Positions 33,562-45,358 of a DNA stretch of 64,000 nt are shown here, one piece after another. The stretch lies in the NCBI GenBank assembly GCA_907163345.1, contig CAJQUN010000425.1, positions 248,001 to 312,000 of the forward strand, read 5' to 3'. Origin of the DNA: Haberlea rhodopensis (lineage: Eukaryota; Streptophyta; Magnoliopsida; Lamiales; Gesneriaceae). The notes under the pieces are model-generated. The model was not told the origin of the DNA. It saw only the letters and a program-made list of their open reading frames with translations, and did not search any database. A program made the position numbers and the translations under genes. Position 1 is the first letter of the stretch; every line of letters begins with the position of its first letter.

Positions 33562-34317
33562 CTTAAATCTCCGAAGTCCGAGCCAAACCTTGCTCGAGTT
33601 CCATGCCCCGAGGAATGATGTGCTAACACGATAAATAATTCACAATTATTTACGAACATGTAACCTATGCTCAAGCACACCCATATCCCTCAAAATATTG
33701 TCAACACACGACAATTATCCTCTTAAAAGACCCGGGGCAGGGTACATGCAGGGAAGGAAATAAATGAGACAATCGAAATTTGTTCAAGAATGCCCTACAA
33801 AAATCGAACCTTAATCTCACAATTTCGAACCCGATAAAATACCATAATTTATCTAAAATGCCAATTAAGCTATCCAAGCAAGAATCAACATCCCTTGACA
33901 AAAACCCCCAATATTCGAACCAAACCCTACCAATTTTCGAAAATAATTTCGAACCTTAACCACCGAATAAAGCAGGGAAATGCACGAAAAAGACGAACAA
34001 GGGTTAAGGGAGATTACCCAACGAAATCGGAAGCAAAATCAAACGAAAATCGAAGAACCCTAGAAATTGGGGATCGACGCTTACCAGCAAAATCCGACTT
34101 CCACACGCGACGAAACTTTCAATTGGCAGAGGGGAAAGGAGCGCCTCGTCGAGACGAAGCCGTGGGTAGGTCGCACGCGCCGATCGGCGGCCGGACGGCG
34201 GCGGGCGCACCGCTTGAAGCGGCGTGGGTCCTGTAGCAGCGGGAGTCGCATCGCGGGAGAGAGGGGAAGAATTGGGGCTGAAATGATATTTTCTCTTAAA
34301 ATCTTGGGTTCAAATGG

Positions 34318-34327
34318 TATTTATAGC
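34318..34327 (-). promoter_or_regulatory. E LTR TATA box (right copy, the 5' LTR)
   Basis: GCTATAAATA on the minus strand. This copy is expected to drive genomic RNA of E. Confidence 0.65.
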
Positions 34328-34655
34328 AAAAATACCCCGAAAAATTAATAGCCCCACAAATACATCATGATTCCTTAAAAATCATCTGTTTTCAAAAACT
34401 CTCTCTCTAACTCCAAAACCCCCTACCGGTGCTCACACAGCACCCGAGATTCCGAGACACATCAAAAACCCAACTCTTAGGTTTTACACCGTAATGTGAA
34501 TACAATCTCAACCTCTGGATCCAACGATCCCAACTGCCCAAATAAACGAGCCCAGAAAGGCCCAACACCTCGATTAAATTCCAAATCGCCACGTAAAACC
34601 ACTTTAGGGATTATTAACACTACGGGATTAACACCTATAATCCCTGATCATCACA

Positions 34656-34660
34656 TAAAG
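34656..34660. repeat. Target-site duplication of E, right copy (TAAAG)
   Basis: Directly after CATCACA of the E LTR and equals 25712-25716. Confidence 0.92.
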
Positions 34661-35292
34661 TAAGTCAGCTCGAGAAAGAAAGGGATGAAGCAACATGTGC
34701 ACACCAGAAACTCAGTAAGCTGGTTCGCACATGGAATGCATCTACTGCCAGAAAAGATGAAATGCTTGAGTCGATAAGACTTGCTAGTGATCTTACCGGT
34801 ATAGGCTACTCTAACAATGATAGTAATTCATCCGGCATCAAATCTCAAGTGTGTCTAGAAAGAAACAAGATTCAAACAATGAATTTTGTTAAATCAAGCA
34901 TAGTATATGAACCAAGTGAGTTGGTTAAGGAATCTGTTGAACCAATACTCTTCAAAGAACGGGCATCACACAAAGGTATCGGTTATGTGGAGCCAAAAGA
35001 GAAAGCTCGACATGGGCAAAAGTTTAGAAATAAACATAAATCCACTGGTCAGGCCACTCGAGAGGTAAAACCTAACTGGTATCATAATTGTATGCATATC
35101 CAAAAGAGATACATGCTTCCTAACAGAAACCAAAAACCTAAACAACACGCATACATTCAATATCACATGTATCACCCAAGAACATCTTCTTCAGTTAATG
35201 CACACGCATTTCAGGACACACACAGACCCAAACAATTCAGGGTCATACAAGTGTGGGTCCCGAAAGGACTAATCCTGCCTGGACCCAAGTAG
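34661..35292 (+). pseudogene. F gag C-terminus / pre-protease region, right of E
   Basis: Resumes the frame interrupted by E. It begins with a coiled-coil-like charged segment (QLEKERDEATCAHQKLSKL), then a long Lys/His/Asn-rich linker with a Cys/His pattern (WYHNCMHIQKRYMLPNRN) typical for the second half of Sirevirus gag. It ends at TAG in GPK-stop-DWVP, where TGG (Trp) would be expected. Confidence 0.82.
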
Positions 35293-35335
35293 GATTGGGT
35301 ACCAATCAGTTTATCGCTTTATTTGAAAAACTAGA

Positions 35336-35986
35336 ATGCATCAAGTTCGGAGCTCAGAGTGGTTTCTGGACAGCGGATGCTCTAGACATATGACAGGAAA
35401 TACGAGCTTATTATCTGAACTGGTGGACTCCACTGGACCCAGAATAACTTTTGGAGACAACGCGAAAGGTAGAACCGTGGGTAAGGGTAAGATTATCTAC
35501 GGTAACATTATTATTAAAGATATTCTGTTGGTTGAAAATCTATGTTATAACTTGATTAGCATAAGTCAACTCTGTGACAATGGTCACTCTGTAGAGTTCA
35601 ACCAGCACTCATGCACAATCAAATCTACTGATGGCAATATATTACTTGTAGGAAGAAGGCATGATAACACATATAAAATTGATTGGAATCTTAATCAGCC
35701 TACCTCCTCTACTTGCTTTGCTGCCCTGAATACTTCCAAAAATTGGCTTTGGAACAAACGATTGAGTCACTTAAATTTTAAAACTATTGCCAGTCTGCGT
35801 AAACTTGATCTAGTCATTGGACTACCCCAAATTGAGTTCTCAAAAGACAAGATCTGTGCAGCATGCCAACTTGGTAAGCAAATCAGATCCTCCTTTAAGA
35901 ACAAAGGGAGTAAATCTTATTCTCGGTGCCTAGAGTTGCTGCATATGGATCTGTTTGGTCCTATACCAGTAACAAGTCTAGGGTGA
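35336..35986 (+). pseudogene. F protease and pre-integrase domain
   Basis: Copia protease with SEWFLDSGCSRHMTG (catalytic DSG), followed by the GAG-pre-integrase zinc domain (LWNKRLSHLNFKT ... CAACQLGKQIRSSF) and the start of integrase with its first catalytic Asp (HMDLFGPI). It ends at TGA (35984-35986), where Gly (GGA) would fit the context SLG-G-MKYTLV. A frameshift separates it from gag. Confidence 0.9.
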
Positions 35987-37000
35987 ATGAAGTATACCCT
36001 AGTGTTAATAGACGATTTCACTCGTTTTACATGGGTCCTGTTCCTATGTGGCAAAGATCAGACTACTCCAAAGCTGATCAAACTACTGAAAAGACTTCAA
36101 AATGAGAAATCGTGTGGGATAGATAGAATTCGCAGTGATAAAGGTACTGAGTTTACCAATCAGTCACTCGAATCATATCTAGATGACCTTGGTATTAAAC
36201 ATGAATACTCTGCTGCTAGAACTCCTCAACAAAACGGAGTTGCTGAGCGTAGGAACCGCACTTTGAAAGAAGCTGCGCGAACTATGCTTGCGGAATCAGA
36301 ATTATCGCAGAGATTTTGGGTAGAAGCTGTCAACATAGCTTGTTATACGCAGAACAGATCAATGATTAATAAGCGAGCAAATAAAACCCCTTATGAGATC
36401 TGGAAAGGAAGTAAGCCAAATATTTCCTATTTCCATGTGTTTGGTTGCAAATGTTTTATTCATAACAATGGAAAGACTCATCTCACCGCTTTTGATGCCA
36501 AATCTGATGCTGGAATATTTCTTGGATATTCTACAGTTAGTAAAGCATTCAGAGTATTTAATAATAGAACTCTTACTGTAGAGGAATCAGTGCATGTAAA
36601 ATTTGATGAACCTACTGACTGCACTGTATCTAATTTGCAAATCAACAATTTGAGCAATCGACTGGAAAGCACTTACATTGATGAAAATGTTGATGATGAG
36701 ATAGATTACAGAAACAAGACTGGCTGCTCCTTAGAACCAGAAGTTCCTGAAGCTCAAACAGAGGAGTCTGCTGGTCAACAAGCACTGCATCCAGCTGACA
36801 ATGACACTGTTGCACATACTCCTGCTGTAGTAGAGGGAACAAATGAAAAAGATGCGACAATCAGAACCTCTGAATTGTCCACTCATATCCAGTCAAATGA
36901 AGAACTCAACCCTCTTGGACCTCTGCTCTGGTGGATGAAGGATCATCCTCCCGAGCAGGTCATAGGTAACCCAGTTGCTCCTCTACGCACCAGAGGATAA
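35987..37000 (+). pseudogene. F integrase
   Basis: Continues after TGA: MKYTLVLIDDFTRFTW, second catalytic Asp in RSDKGTEF, and Glu in TPQQNGVAERRNRTL, giving DD35E. The C-terminal part has the Sirevirus signature NKTPYEIWKG, NISYFHVFGCKCF and IFLGYSTVSKAFRVFN, then an acidic, Pro/Glu/Thr-rich linker. Ends at TAA (36998-37000) just before RT. Confidence 0.92.
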
Positions 37001-37690
37001 ATGATCAATGAATTCCTTAATGTTGCATTCATATCTCACTTAGAACCTAAGAAGATTGATGATGCTATGTTAGACCCAAGCTGGGTAGAAGCGATGCAAG
37101 AAGAACTAAATCAGTTTGAGCGAAACAAAGTATGGTATTTAGTACCACGACCACAGCATCACACTATAATAGGCACCAAATGGGTATTTAGGAATAAATT
37201 AGATGAAAATGGAACAGTAATCAGAAATAAAGCAAGATTAGTCGCACAGGGATACAGACAGGAAGAAGGCATTGATTTTGATGAAACCTTTGCCCCTGTA
37301 GCTCGACTAGAAGCAATTCACATATTTCTTGCATTTGCTGCTTTTAAAGACTTTAAAGTCTATCAGATGGATGTTAAGAGTGCGTTTCTTAACGACAAAC
37401 TCCAGGAAGAAGTTTACGTTGAACAACCTCATGGATTTGAAAGCCATCAGCAGCCTTCTTATGTTTTTTGTCTCAATAAAGCTTTGTATGGTCTGAAACA
37501 AGCTCCCCGTGCATGGTATGAAACTCTATCAAAATATTTGACTGGGCATAACTTTACCATTGGCACGGTGGACAAGACCCTTTTCAAATTCACAAAGGGA
37601 GATCATACTCTGCTAGTCCAAATTTATGTTGATGATATTATTTTCGGCAGTACTAACTCAAATTGTGCGAAAGATTTTCTAAAATTATGC
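37001..37690 (+). pseudogene. F reverse transcriptase, N-terminal part
   Basis: Copia RT: DPSWVEAMQEELNQFERNKVW, GTKWVFRNKLDENG, ARLVAQGY-QEEGIDFDETFAPVARLEAI, YQMDVKSAFLN and the catalytic YVDDIIFGS. A frameshift near 37670-37690 throws the last residues out of phase. Confidence 0.92.
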
Positions 37691-38127
37691 AGGATCAATT
37701 TGAGATGAGCATGATGGGAGAATTATCATTTTTCTTAGGATTGCAAGTCAAGCAATCCAGTGAAGGAATTCTAATAAATCAGTGTAAATATACTAAAGAA
37801 CTGCTGAAGAAATATGGAATGAGTAACAGCTCAGCTGCCGCTACACCAATGAGCTCATCTGCTAAACTCGACTTGGATAATTTAGGAATACCAGTCAAAG
37901 TTACAATGTATAGAGGCATTATCGGATCTTTACTTTATTTAACGGCCAACCGACCAGATATTATGTTGGCAGTTTGTATGTGCGCCCGGTTTCAAACAAA
38001 TCCCAAGCAGTCGCACTTCACTGCTGTCAAAAGAATCCTCAAATATCTGAAAGGCACTGAGAATGTCGGTCTATGGTATCCAAGAGACTCAACTTTTAAC
38101 CTTATTGGATATTCAGATGCTGACTAA
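37663..38127 (+). pseudogene. F RT C-terminus and start of RNase H
   Basis: FEMSMMGELSFFLGLQVKQ, the RT thumb and connection, RPDIMLAVCMCARFQ, then the first RNase H Asp (YSDAD). TAA at 38125-38127 replaces a Tyr or Phe codon. Confidence 0.9.
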
Positions 38128-38520
38128 TCTGGATGCAAAATTGACAGGAAAAGCACCAGTGGATATTGTCAATTTCTTGGTGATCGATTGATATCATGGG
38201 GTTGCAAGAAGCAGACATCCATAGCAACTTCCACTGTAGAGGCAGAATACCTTGCTGCTGGAAGCTGTTGTGCTCAACTGCTCTGGATTCAGCAACAACT
38301 GAGAGATTATGGAAATGAATCCACCGAGGCACCCATATTTTGTGATAACACGTCTGCCATAGCCATTACATACAACCCAGTTCTTCATACTCGCACTAAA
38401 CACATTGACATCCGTCATCATTTTATCAGAGATCATGTTATGAAGAAATAAATTTGGCTGGAGTATATTTCTACCGAACAACAGGCAGCAGACATTTTCA
38501 CAAAACCCTACCGGACGCTA
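38128..38520 (+). pseudogene. F RNase H
   Basis: SGCKIDRKSTSGYCQFLG, then SIATSTVEAEYLAAGSC (Glu), FCDNTSAIAI (Asp), TKHIDIRHHFIRDHV and, after another TAA at 38449-38451, EYISTEQQAADIFTKP. All the catalytic residues are recognisable, but two stops break it. Confidence 0.9.
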
Positions 38521-38524
38521 AGTT

Positions 38525-39112
38525 CTCCTACTTTTTAAATATTCTTGGTTTAATTGAAATCAATCCTTGATTGTATTTCTTTTTGGGTAATGAATTCAGG
38601 GGAAATTACTTAGTTTATTCGCATAAATTAAGGGGGAATTTCAGCTACATTGTTATCTTGGCTATTTAAGCTCAGCTGGTAATACAATGGTCTGCTGCAG
38701 TAGGTGTATACGTACCAGTAGGACTCTACATACCAGTAGATGTTCCTTACCAGTCGGACCCTACATACCAGCAGACTTTGCCAAGTATGCTTTGACAAAA
38801 ATAACCTTCGATACCTATTAACCTACTGGAACGTCGGAATTCCAATTCATCTTTTTGTTATTAAAATAAATTATTTGAATCCCGCCCAAATCCTGTCTTT
38901 TTAATTATTTTTTTAAAATCTTTAAATCGCTAGATGATCGCCACGTACCCATGTGTCCGCTCATCTACAGTACGCCGTTACATATACTTCTCTATTAACC
39001 GCCATTACTTTGGTTATTACTCTTTATCTTTCCCAAAAATTTACTGTGTTAACTTCCCTCCCAGAAATTTTTTTAACAGGATTGTTGCTGCTTTTCCGCA
39101 TATTCATCAGAC
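38525..39112 (+). other. F spacer between pol and env-like region
   Basis: Non-coding. It contains a run of ACCAGTAG/ACCAGTCG-type near-repeats at 38690-38790 and several AT-rich stretches. No gene seen. Confidence 0.6.
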
Positions 39113-41838
39113 ATGTCGAAGAATACTCAGCCAAGTTTCATCACTAATGTTGTTCATGTGGATTTCCATTCCATCTCCACATCCTCTGATGATGAAACAA
39201 AGGAAGTCTTTCACAAATTGGATACATCAAGACTTTTAGTAATTCTCAGCCAGGCTCCGACCTTCTACAAAGCCGCTTTACATGAATTCTTCGCCACCGC
39301 TAAAGTTGAAAATGATTCCGTTGTGGCCTCTGTTTCTGGACAACTTATTACCATCACTCAACAGGAATTCAGCACGCACCTTTGTCTTCCTGCCACTGGA
39401 CTTACAGATTTCTCCACCGTTCCAGTGGATGTCAGGGAAGAAATGCGAATCACCTTCTCCGACTCAAATGAACGTCTCCGACGTCCTCCATTCAAGAAGG
39501 TGCTGATGAAGAGTCATTTCCGGCAACTGGCCAATGTTATTTCTAAGGGACTGCTGTGCAAAGCTGGCTTTTTTCACATCATCACCCTTGAGAAGTTTGA
39601 CGTCATGAGCGCCATCTTCAAAGGACTCGAAATCAACTGGTCAGTAGTTTTGTTTCAGATCCTCACTGGACTCATCACTTTAGGCAATGGTCAATCTGGT
39701 TTTGCCCTACCTCTCAGCAGCATCTTTGAAAGCAAAAACATTCAGGCAGGGGCTTCCTCCGACCTTCATCCAGACAGACTTATCACTGCTAAGTATCTTC
39801 AGATACACAGGCAGCGGAGTGGCTAAGAGGTTGGTTTGACGAAGCGTCGATCGACTCAAGTTATAAGTGATTCTGAACAAATAATATCTGAATCCGCTGA
39901 GTCATCTCCTCCCACTCCTCCTCCTCCTAAGAAGCCCAGAACCAGAAAAGGTGCTCCTCCTGCTCTCTGAAAGACAGTCATTGCTGCCTCTGATACCATC
40001 TCCTCTGCAGGTCCCACGGCAGACATCCCTAATAGAGAGCCCAGTCCTGAAAATCCTCCCCCCGAGGAACCAACTGCATCACCTGCTTCATTGGCCATGG
40101 TCCTTGCTACATTAGTGGCTCCAACTGACAAATCCTCCACACTGGTGAGCTCTCAATAAGCACCTGGCACTATTCATTTTCGGACACCCAAGTCCTTGTG
40201 TCCCTACTGTCATCCAAAGAACACCATCGCTGGAAAAGGAAAGACTCTTATGGCTCCAGTGTCCACACCTGTTGCCTATGAGATACAAATGGTCATGGAT
40301 ATAGTTGAAGCCAATCTGCAGCCACAGCTAAAACTTTTTGATCGATGGGTGAAGGCACGGGTGAAAATTCGCTTTAATGACTTCACTCCAATCCTGGATC
40401 AAGCACGGGAAGATGAGAACCTAATTTTGGCTTATCTTCAAGTCACGGACACTAAGAAGAGTCTGCAGCTTAGGGATCTTTTCCGTCTAATGAAATGTGG
40501 GCGAACTTCAAGCCCTTGTTGAATCCCGTATCCATCAATTCAACATTGATTCAGGCACATCGAATCATGATAGAGCAGTTCTGAATGCTCTTGGACCAAA
40601 ATTGGAAATCGCTGAGCAAGCTCTTCATGATCTTCGCATATCAACCGGTCTTCACTCGTGCTCTACAGCTGTGAATAGTGCAGGCCCCGATCCGACTCAT
40701 TTGGAGATAGCTCCCACTGATTTGGAGATAACTACCACTGGTGTGGAGATAGCTTCAACTGCCTTGGAGGCAACTCCTCCTGCCATAAAGATCACCTCTC
40801 CAACTGCTCAACCCTTCTCCTCTGCTCCCAGTCCTACAAATGATCAACCGATCCAACTGATGGTTGTTGATCGTGAGAATGTGGACACAGTGATTCAGAC
40901 TGTGGTTCATCAAGTTACCATCTCTTCTGGTAATCATGAACCCAGCGAGTCCTCCTCACATTCTAATGATCACACACAGTCGTCTGCAGCTGCGATGGAC
41001 CAAGCCACTGATAGCATGGCTGTTATTGCCACAGACTCAACTGCTGCACCAATTGTTGAAGCCGCTGCTTTACTAATCACTGCAGTTATTAAGGATCATC
41101 CCGGAGTTCTCGCTACTGCTGCTGAACCTCAAATAGATGCTCTGGATCAGTCGAGGCTCAAGACCCTTCGGAGGATTTCTTTGACTTCCAAACTTCTATC
41201 CCTCTGGAAGGGCCACCCAACATTGCTGATCAGCTAGTAAATCTGTCCAACGCGATTTCTGCACTAGCCAGTGATATCAATAAGCTCAAACAGGAAGAGC
41301 GCACTGCGACTCTTATTCTAGGAAGCCATCAGCAGCACACTGATTCTCAATTCGAGCACGTCTATAGGGACTTAAACAGCCTAACGTCTACTGTCACCAG
41401 ACTCAGACTTATGTTGCGGATGCATTTGCGGACTCATTTTCTCGGATAGGGCAGGCTCGTCTTCAGATCAATCAACAAAATGAATCACTTCATGCTACCA
41501 CCTCACTAGCTCTTGGAGATCGGATAGAAGACGCCAAGAAAGTCATATCAGATCAACTGGCAACCATACAGGCAGGTTTTGCTTCTCAAATTCAAGACTT
41601 GAGCAACAGCCTGCCTGCTGCTCCTCAAATCATTAGAAGACTGCCTGAGTCCAGCAGACCTTCTCCTCAGTCCCAACGAGACCATAGTCCAGCTAATCGC
41701 TCATCTACTGCAGCTGGATCATCCAGTAGGTCAAGGCGTCCATCTCAGCAAAGGTCTCACAGCTCCAGACAACCACAGGCTGACACTCCTCCCTCCACCC
41801 GTGACTACTCCTCGCATTGGCTTGGGGGCAAAAATTAA
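39113..41838 (+). pseudogene. F env-like region of a Sirevirus (broken)
   Basis: Follows pol, where many Sireviruses carry an env-like ORF of unproved function. The first open part (39113-39826, 237 codons) is a globular domain with the LDTSRLLVIL, FYKAALHEFF and LITITQQEFSTHLCLPATGL phrases seen in plant retrotransposon-associated proteins. Downstream segments lie in shifting frames: Pro-rich (39830-40160), a helical block (40196-40522), a Thr/Pro/Ala-rich block (40497-41237), and a heptad-patterned stretch suggesting a coiled coil (41250-41600), ending Ser/Arg/Gln-rich at 41838. I see no convincing transmembrane segment or signal peptide. At least four frame breaks. Confidence 0.72.
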
Positions 41839-42643
41839 CCTTTCTTGTCGTTTTGTATTTATCGTTATCTGTTTTTCTATATACACTGAATTGTCATTTT
41901 ATCTCTATATTAATCTGACTTTTTCTTGTGCATGATCTGACACTTCACACTACAACTTGATTCTTACCAGTTTTACAACTGTTTTTACAAATTCATGGGT
42001 TTATTACTTATCTAAATCAACCCTACATGGGTTGATTACTTATCTAACCCATCCCTGCTAGCTCCTTCTTCTTGATCCAGTTCTGGTGCTCTCCACCAGC
42101 CTGGAATTTTTGAACAGCAGATGCCTGGGTGCTGATGACAAAAAGGGGGAAGACAGAGATAGAGTATTCTCATTATTAAAGACAAAGATATTTCCAAATG
42201 AACAGAGGGACTACCTTGAAGACAATGGACTCTTTCTAGGCCTTCCTCTGTTCTAAGATTTTCTGTATGCACTTTCTCTCCCCCTCCCTTTGTCTATAAC
42301 CCTGAAACTAGCCAGCTCGGATCACTCCATACTGGCTATGTTTCTCTATTTGGATAAATTGTAAAACTAGGCTGCTAAATGAGTTGTAAGATGTTCAGTG
42401 TAATCTTTGTAATGCTTGATGTAATTTGTAAGATGTATTATGTAATCAGAATTCATTTTATATAAAAATGATATTCATTCATTGGCTCAGTTTGATTACG
42501 TCTTGTAATCTGCTTATTTATTCTAACAAATTGCAAAGTCTATATTTGTTTTGTCTCTAATTCTCAAACAGGAGTTGTTGTTCATATTTAATCTAGCAAG
42601 AGTCTCCAGTACTAAGTTTTGTCATCACCAAAAAGGGGGAAAT
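41839..42643 (+). promoter_or_regulatory. F 3' non-coding region with two polypurine tracts
   Basis: Two copies of AAAAAGGGGGA, at 42140-42150 and 42630-42640; only the second abuts the LTR (GAAAT|TGTTAG). Multiple conserved polypurine tracts upstream of the 3' LTR are a known Sirevirus trait. No gene seen between them. Confidence 0.8.
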
Positions 42644-42680
42644 TGTTAGTAAAACATTTCTAAGTTTTGATGATGACAAA

Positions 42681-43100
42681 CACCAACTGGATGGACATCT
42701 ACCGGGTGTTGAAGACCTACCGGGTGATAAAGATCTACCGGATGACAAACACCAACTGGATGGACATCTACCGGGTGTTGAAGACCTACCGGGTGATAAA
42801 GATCTACCGGATGACAAACACCAACTGGATGGACATCTACTGGGTGTTGAAGACCTACCGGGTATCAAAGACCTACCGGGTGACAAAGACCTACCGGATG
42901 ATGGACATCAATTGAATACAGACACTACCGGGTATCAAAGACCTACCAGGTGACAAAGATCTACCGGGTGACAAAGACCTACCGGATGATGGACATCAAA
43001 TGGATACAGACATCTACCGGGTATCAAAGACCTACCCAATGACAAAGACCTACCGGATGATGGACATCAACCGGATAAACATAAAATGGATGGACATCTA
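42681..43100 (+). repeat. Tandem repeats in F LTR (69-bp unit, CTACCGG motif)
   Basis: Unit of 69 bp with CACCAACTGG at 42681, 42750 and 42819, then shorter 20-50-bp variants built from CTACCGGGTGACAAAGAC. Open frames through it (Asn-Trp-Met-Asp repeats) are by-products. Confidence 0.85.
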
Positions 43101-43179
43101 CTGGACAAACCATCAACCGGATAGTCTCACAGTTGAACAGAGAAGGCCAGCAGAAGTCTAACCATCCAGTAAGAACACT

Positions 43180-44840
43180 CAATCTAGCGATTTTAGACTG
43201 CAAGTGCACGGTGTCAAGTTTTAGTATAGATAGGAAGATAAGGATTGTCGAACCCACAGGGACTAACAAGCAAGTACCAAATAAGATGTCTTTTAACTAT
43301 ATTTAACCTACGATAATTAATTTATAATTAACAACTAATTAATTAACATAAACTACTAATCCAACAAAGTCAATAAAAATAAACGAGAAAATCCACTAGA
43401 GAAGATTATCGAGACTTTGGCTCACCAATGCAATTCCCTACAATTCTCGATTGAACATATAAATATTTCTAAGGTGACGAGTTCTCCAAATTTATCTAAT
43501 ATACTCTCTCAAGCTATATTAAACCCAATATCAAATTGCAGTAAGTCACTCTCGTGCACTCGTTGAACAACTCGATATTGCATAAGATCCATGAAAACTC
43601 CTAGCTTTCGATTACTAGATATCTATAGCTATCACGCATGTATTTGACGTCATCTCTCGATCTCGGTCTTAAATCCATGGTATGAGTTATTAATTCAGTA
43701 TCATAAAATCATCTCTCGATCTCAATTACGATACTAACATCATTCAAAGGTGATCAATCCTCTAAAAGCATGAAGAACATAAAACATACACAAAGAACTA
43801 TAAGAATTCAATCATTAAATCATCAAATCGAAGGTTCATAACAAAGGATTCGCCTAGCCTCGATAAATAAATTAGTTCAACATAGTAAATCAAAACAAAT
43901 CAAAACTAATATTAAAAGACAAGAATAAACTCCCGATACCGACTTCGGTTGTAGATCCTCGCTCCTTCTCTTGCTTCCTTCTCGATCGTCTCTTTTTATC
44001 GCCTTGTTGGGTTGTTCCAAATCCTAGGGTGAAGTGGTGATGGTGGATGATGGTGATGAGTGTTGGAAGAAGAGTGGAAGATTGGTGGAGGTTTTTTATG
44101 TGTGGTGGAGTGAAGGAATTGGCATGAGGTTGAATTAGGGTGAAGGAGTGTGAAGGAGGCGTGTGGTTTTTGATGGTGAATGGGTGTGTGTAGGTTATTC
44201 CCTAGGTTAAAGTCTGATATATCTCTCTTTTTGGCTAATATTTCCAGCTATGTAGGGTTGGAGGCTAGGAGGATGGAATAGAATCCAACTTGGAAGGCAA
44301 GAAATCAAGTTTCCATAGTTTTCAAAACTCTGGGCGATCGATCGGGACAGAGGGGCCGATCGATCGAGCTGGACAGTAGAAATTCGTGGATTTTTTCAGC
44401 CTTTCTCGATTGATCGGAAATCCTTGCTCGATCGATCGAGCTTCACAGTAAGTTTCTTCGCCTTTTTCAGCTTCTGGCGAGTTTCGTATTTTGGCCGTAA
44501 CTTTCTCATACAAACTCCAAATTTGATGAATCAGCTATCCACACGAAGATAAGAGAAAGTTATATAACTTTTATATGGACCACATTTCCAACAACCTGGC
44601 TCGAACATATATTAATTTGAGAGAAAGGAGCAACATGTGTCTTGGATTCTGGTTTTTTTCTCTTTTCTTCAACTTTATTCCATTTTTTCATCATTTAGCT
44701 TGATTTCTTCACCTTTTATGAATTTCAACATTGATTTCTGAAATATAGAAATATATACCATAAAACGTAAAATAATTCAAGAATCAACACCAAAACATAT
44801 ACAAATCATAGCATAAAAACGCGTAATAATCAACCCTATC
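43180..44840. mobile_element. Insertion K inside F LTR, unclassified
   Basis: About 1.66 kb unlike F. It begins AATCTAGCGATTTTAGACTGC, contains TGTCGAACCCACAGGGAC near 43248, and ends CAACCCTATC. No coding potential beyond shadows. It holds four CGATCGATCG sites (44333-44441). A solo LTR is possible, but I see no clear TG...CA ends or target duplication. It is flanked by direct copies of F LTR sequence (42878-43179 and 44841-45157). Confidence 0.6.
44333..44441. repeat. CGATCGATCG palindrome cluster in K (4 sites)
   Basis: Four sites: GCGATCGATCGG, CCGATCGATCGA, a degenerate CGATTGATCG, and CTCGATCGATCGAG. Confidence 0.8.
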
Positions 44841-45157
44841 AGGTGACAAAGGACCTACCGGATGATGGACATCAACTGAATACAGACCCTACCGGGTATC
44901 AAAGACCTACAAGGTGACAAGACCTACCGGGTGACAAAGACCTACCGGATGATGGACATCAAATGGATACAGACATCTACCGGGTATCAAAGACCTACCC
45001 AATGACAAAGACCTACCAGATGATGGACATCAACTGGACAGACATCAATCGGATAAACATAAACTGGATGGACATCTACTGGACAAACCATCAACCGGAT
45101 AGTCTCACAGTTGAACAGAGAAGGCCAGCAGAAGTCTAACCATTCAGTAAGAACACT
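44841..45157 (+). repeat. Second copy of F LTR segment 42878-43179
   Basis: Starts AGGTGACAAAGGACCTACC and follows the first copy to CAGTAAGAACACT with several differences. After it the LTR continues (AAGCAACGAG), whereas the first copy runs into K. Confidence 0.85.
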
Positions 45158-45348
45158 AAGCAACGAGACAAAATAAGTACAACATTCTCTGACAAAGGTA
45201 CAACAGAGCGACGCACCCTGCTATATCTCCGCCACCATTAGCGTCAGAATAAAAGAGCTGTTGCTTAACAAAATAGGAATGAAGACAATCTAAATTTGGA
45301 AAGCTGATCTATTCCTAATACAGAAAAGCTGCCGTTGGACCACTAAGC

Positions 45349-45358
45349 CTATAAATAC
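45349..45358 (+). promoter_or_regulatory. F LTR TATA box
   Basis: CCTATAAATA, followed by ACGTCCAAGAACACTCG, a plausible start region about 30 nt downstream. Confidence 0.6.

Larger units (their letters stand above)
25717..34655 (-). mobile_element. Element E: complete non-autonomous LTR element (LARD-like)
   Basis: 8939 bp with LTRs of 2381 and 2388 bp that differ, in length, by three small indels only (1, 5 and 1 bp), a TAAAG target duplication, a primer-binding site and a polypurine tract. The 4.17-kb interior encodes no gag or pol. Orientation is minus, as shown by primer-binding site next to the right LTR and polypurine tract next to the left LTR. It must have been mobilised in trans by a gypsy partner. 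Its palindromes, TATA box and hairpin arrays are listed separately. Confidence 0.93.
32268..34655 (-). repeat. E 5' LTR (right copy)
   Basis: 2388 bp, nearly identical to 25717-28097. Ends CTGATCATCACA. Confidence 0.95.

Noticed and set aside
42667..42915. 82-residue ORF with Asn-Trp-Met-Asp repeats
   Set aside because: Translation of the 69-bp LTR tandem repeat of F.
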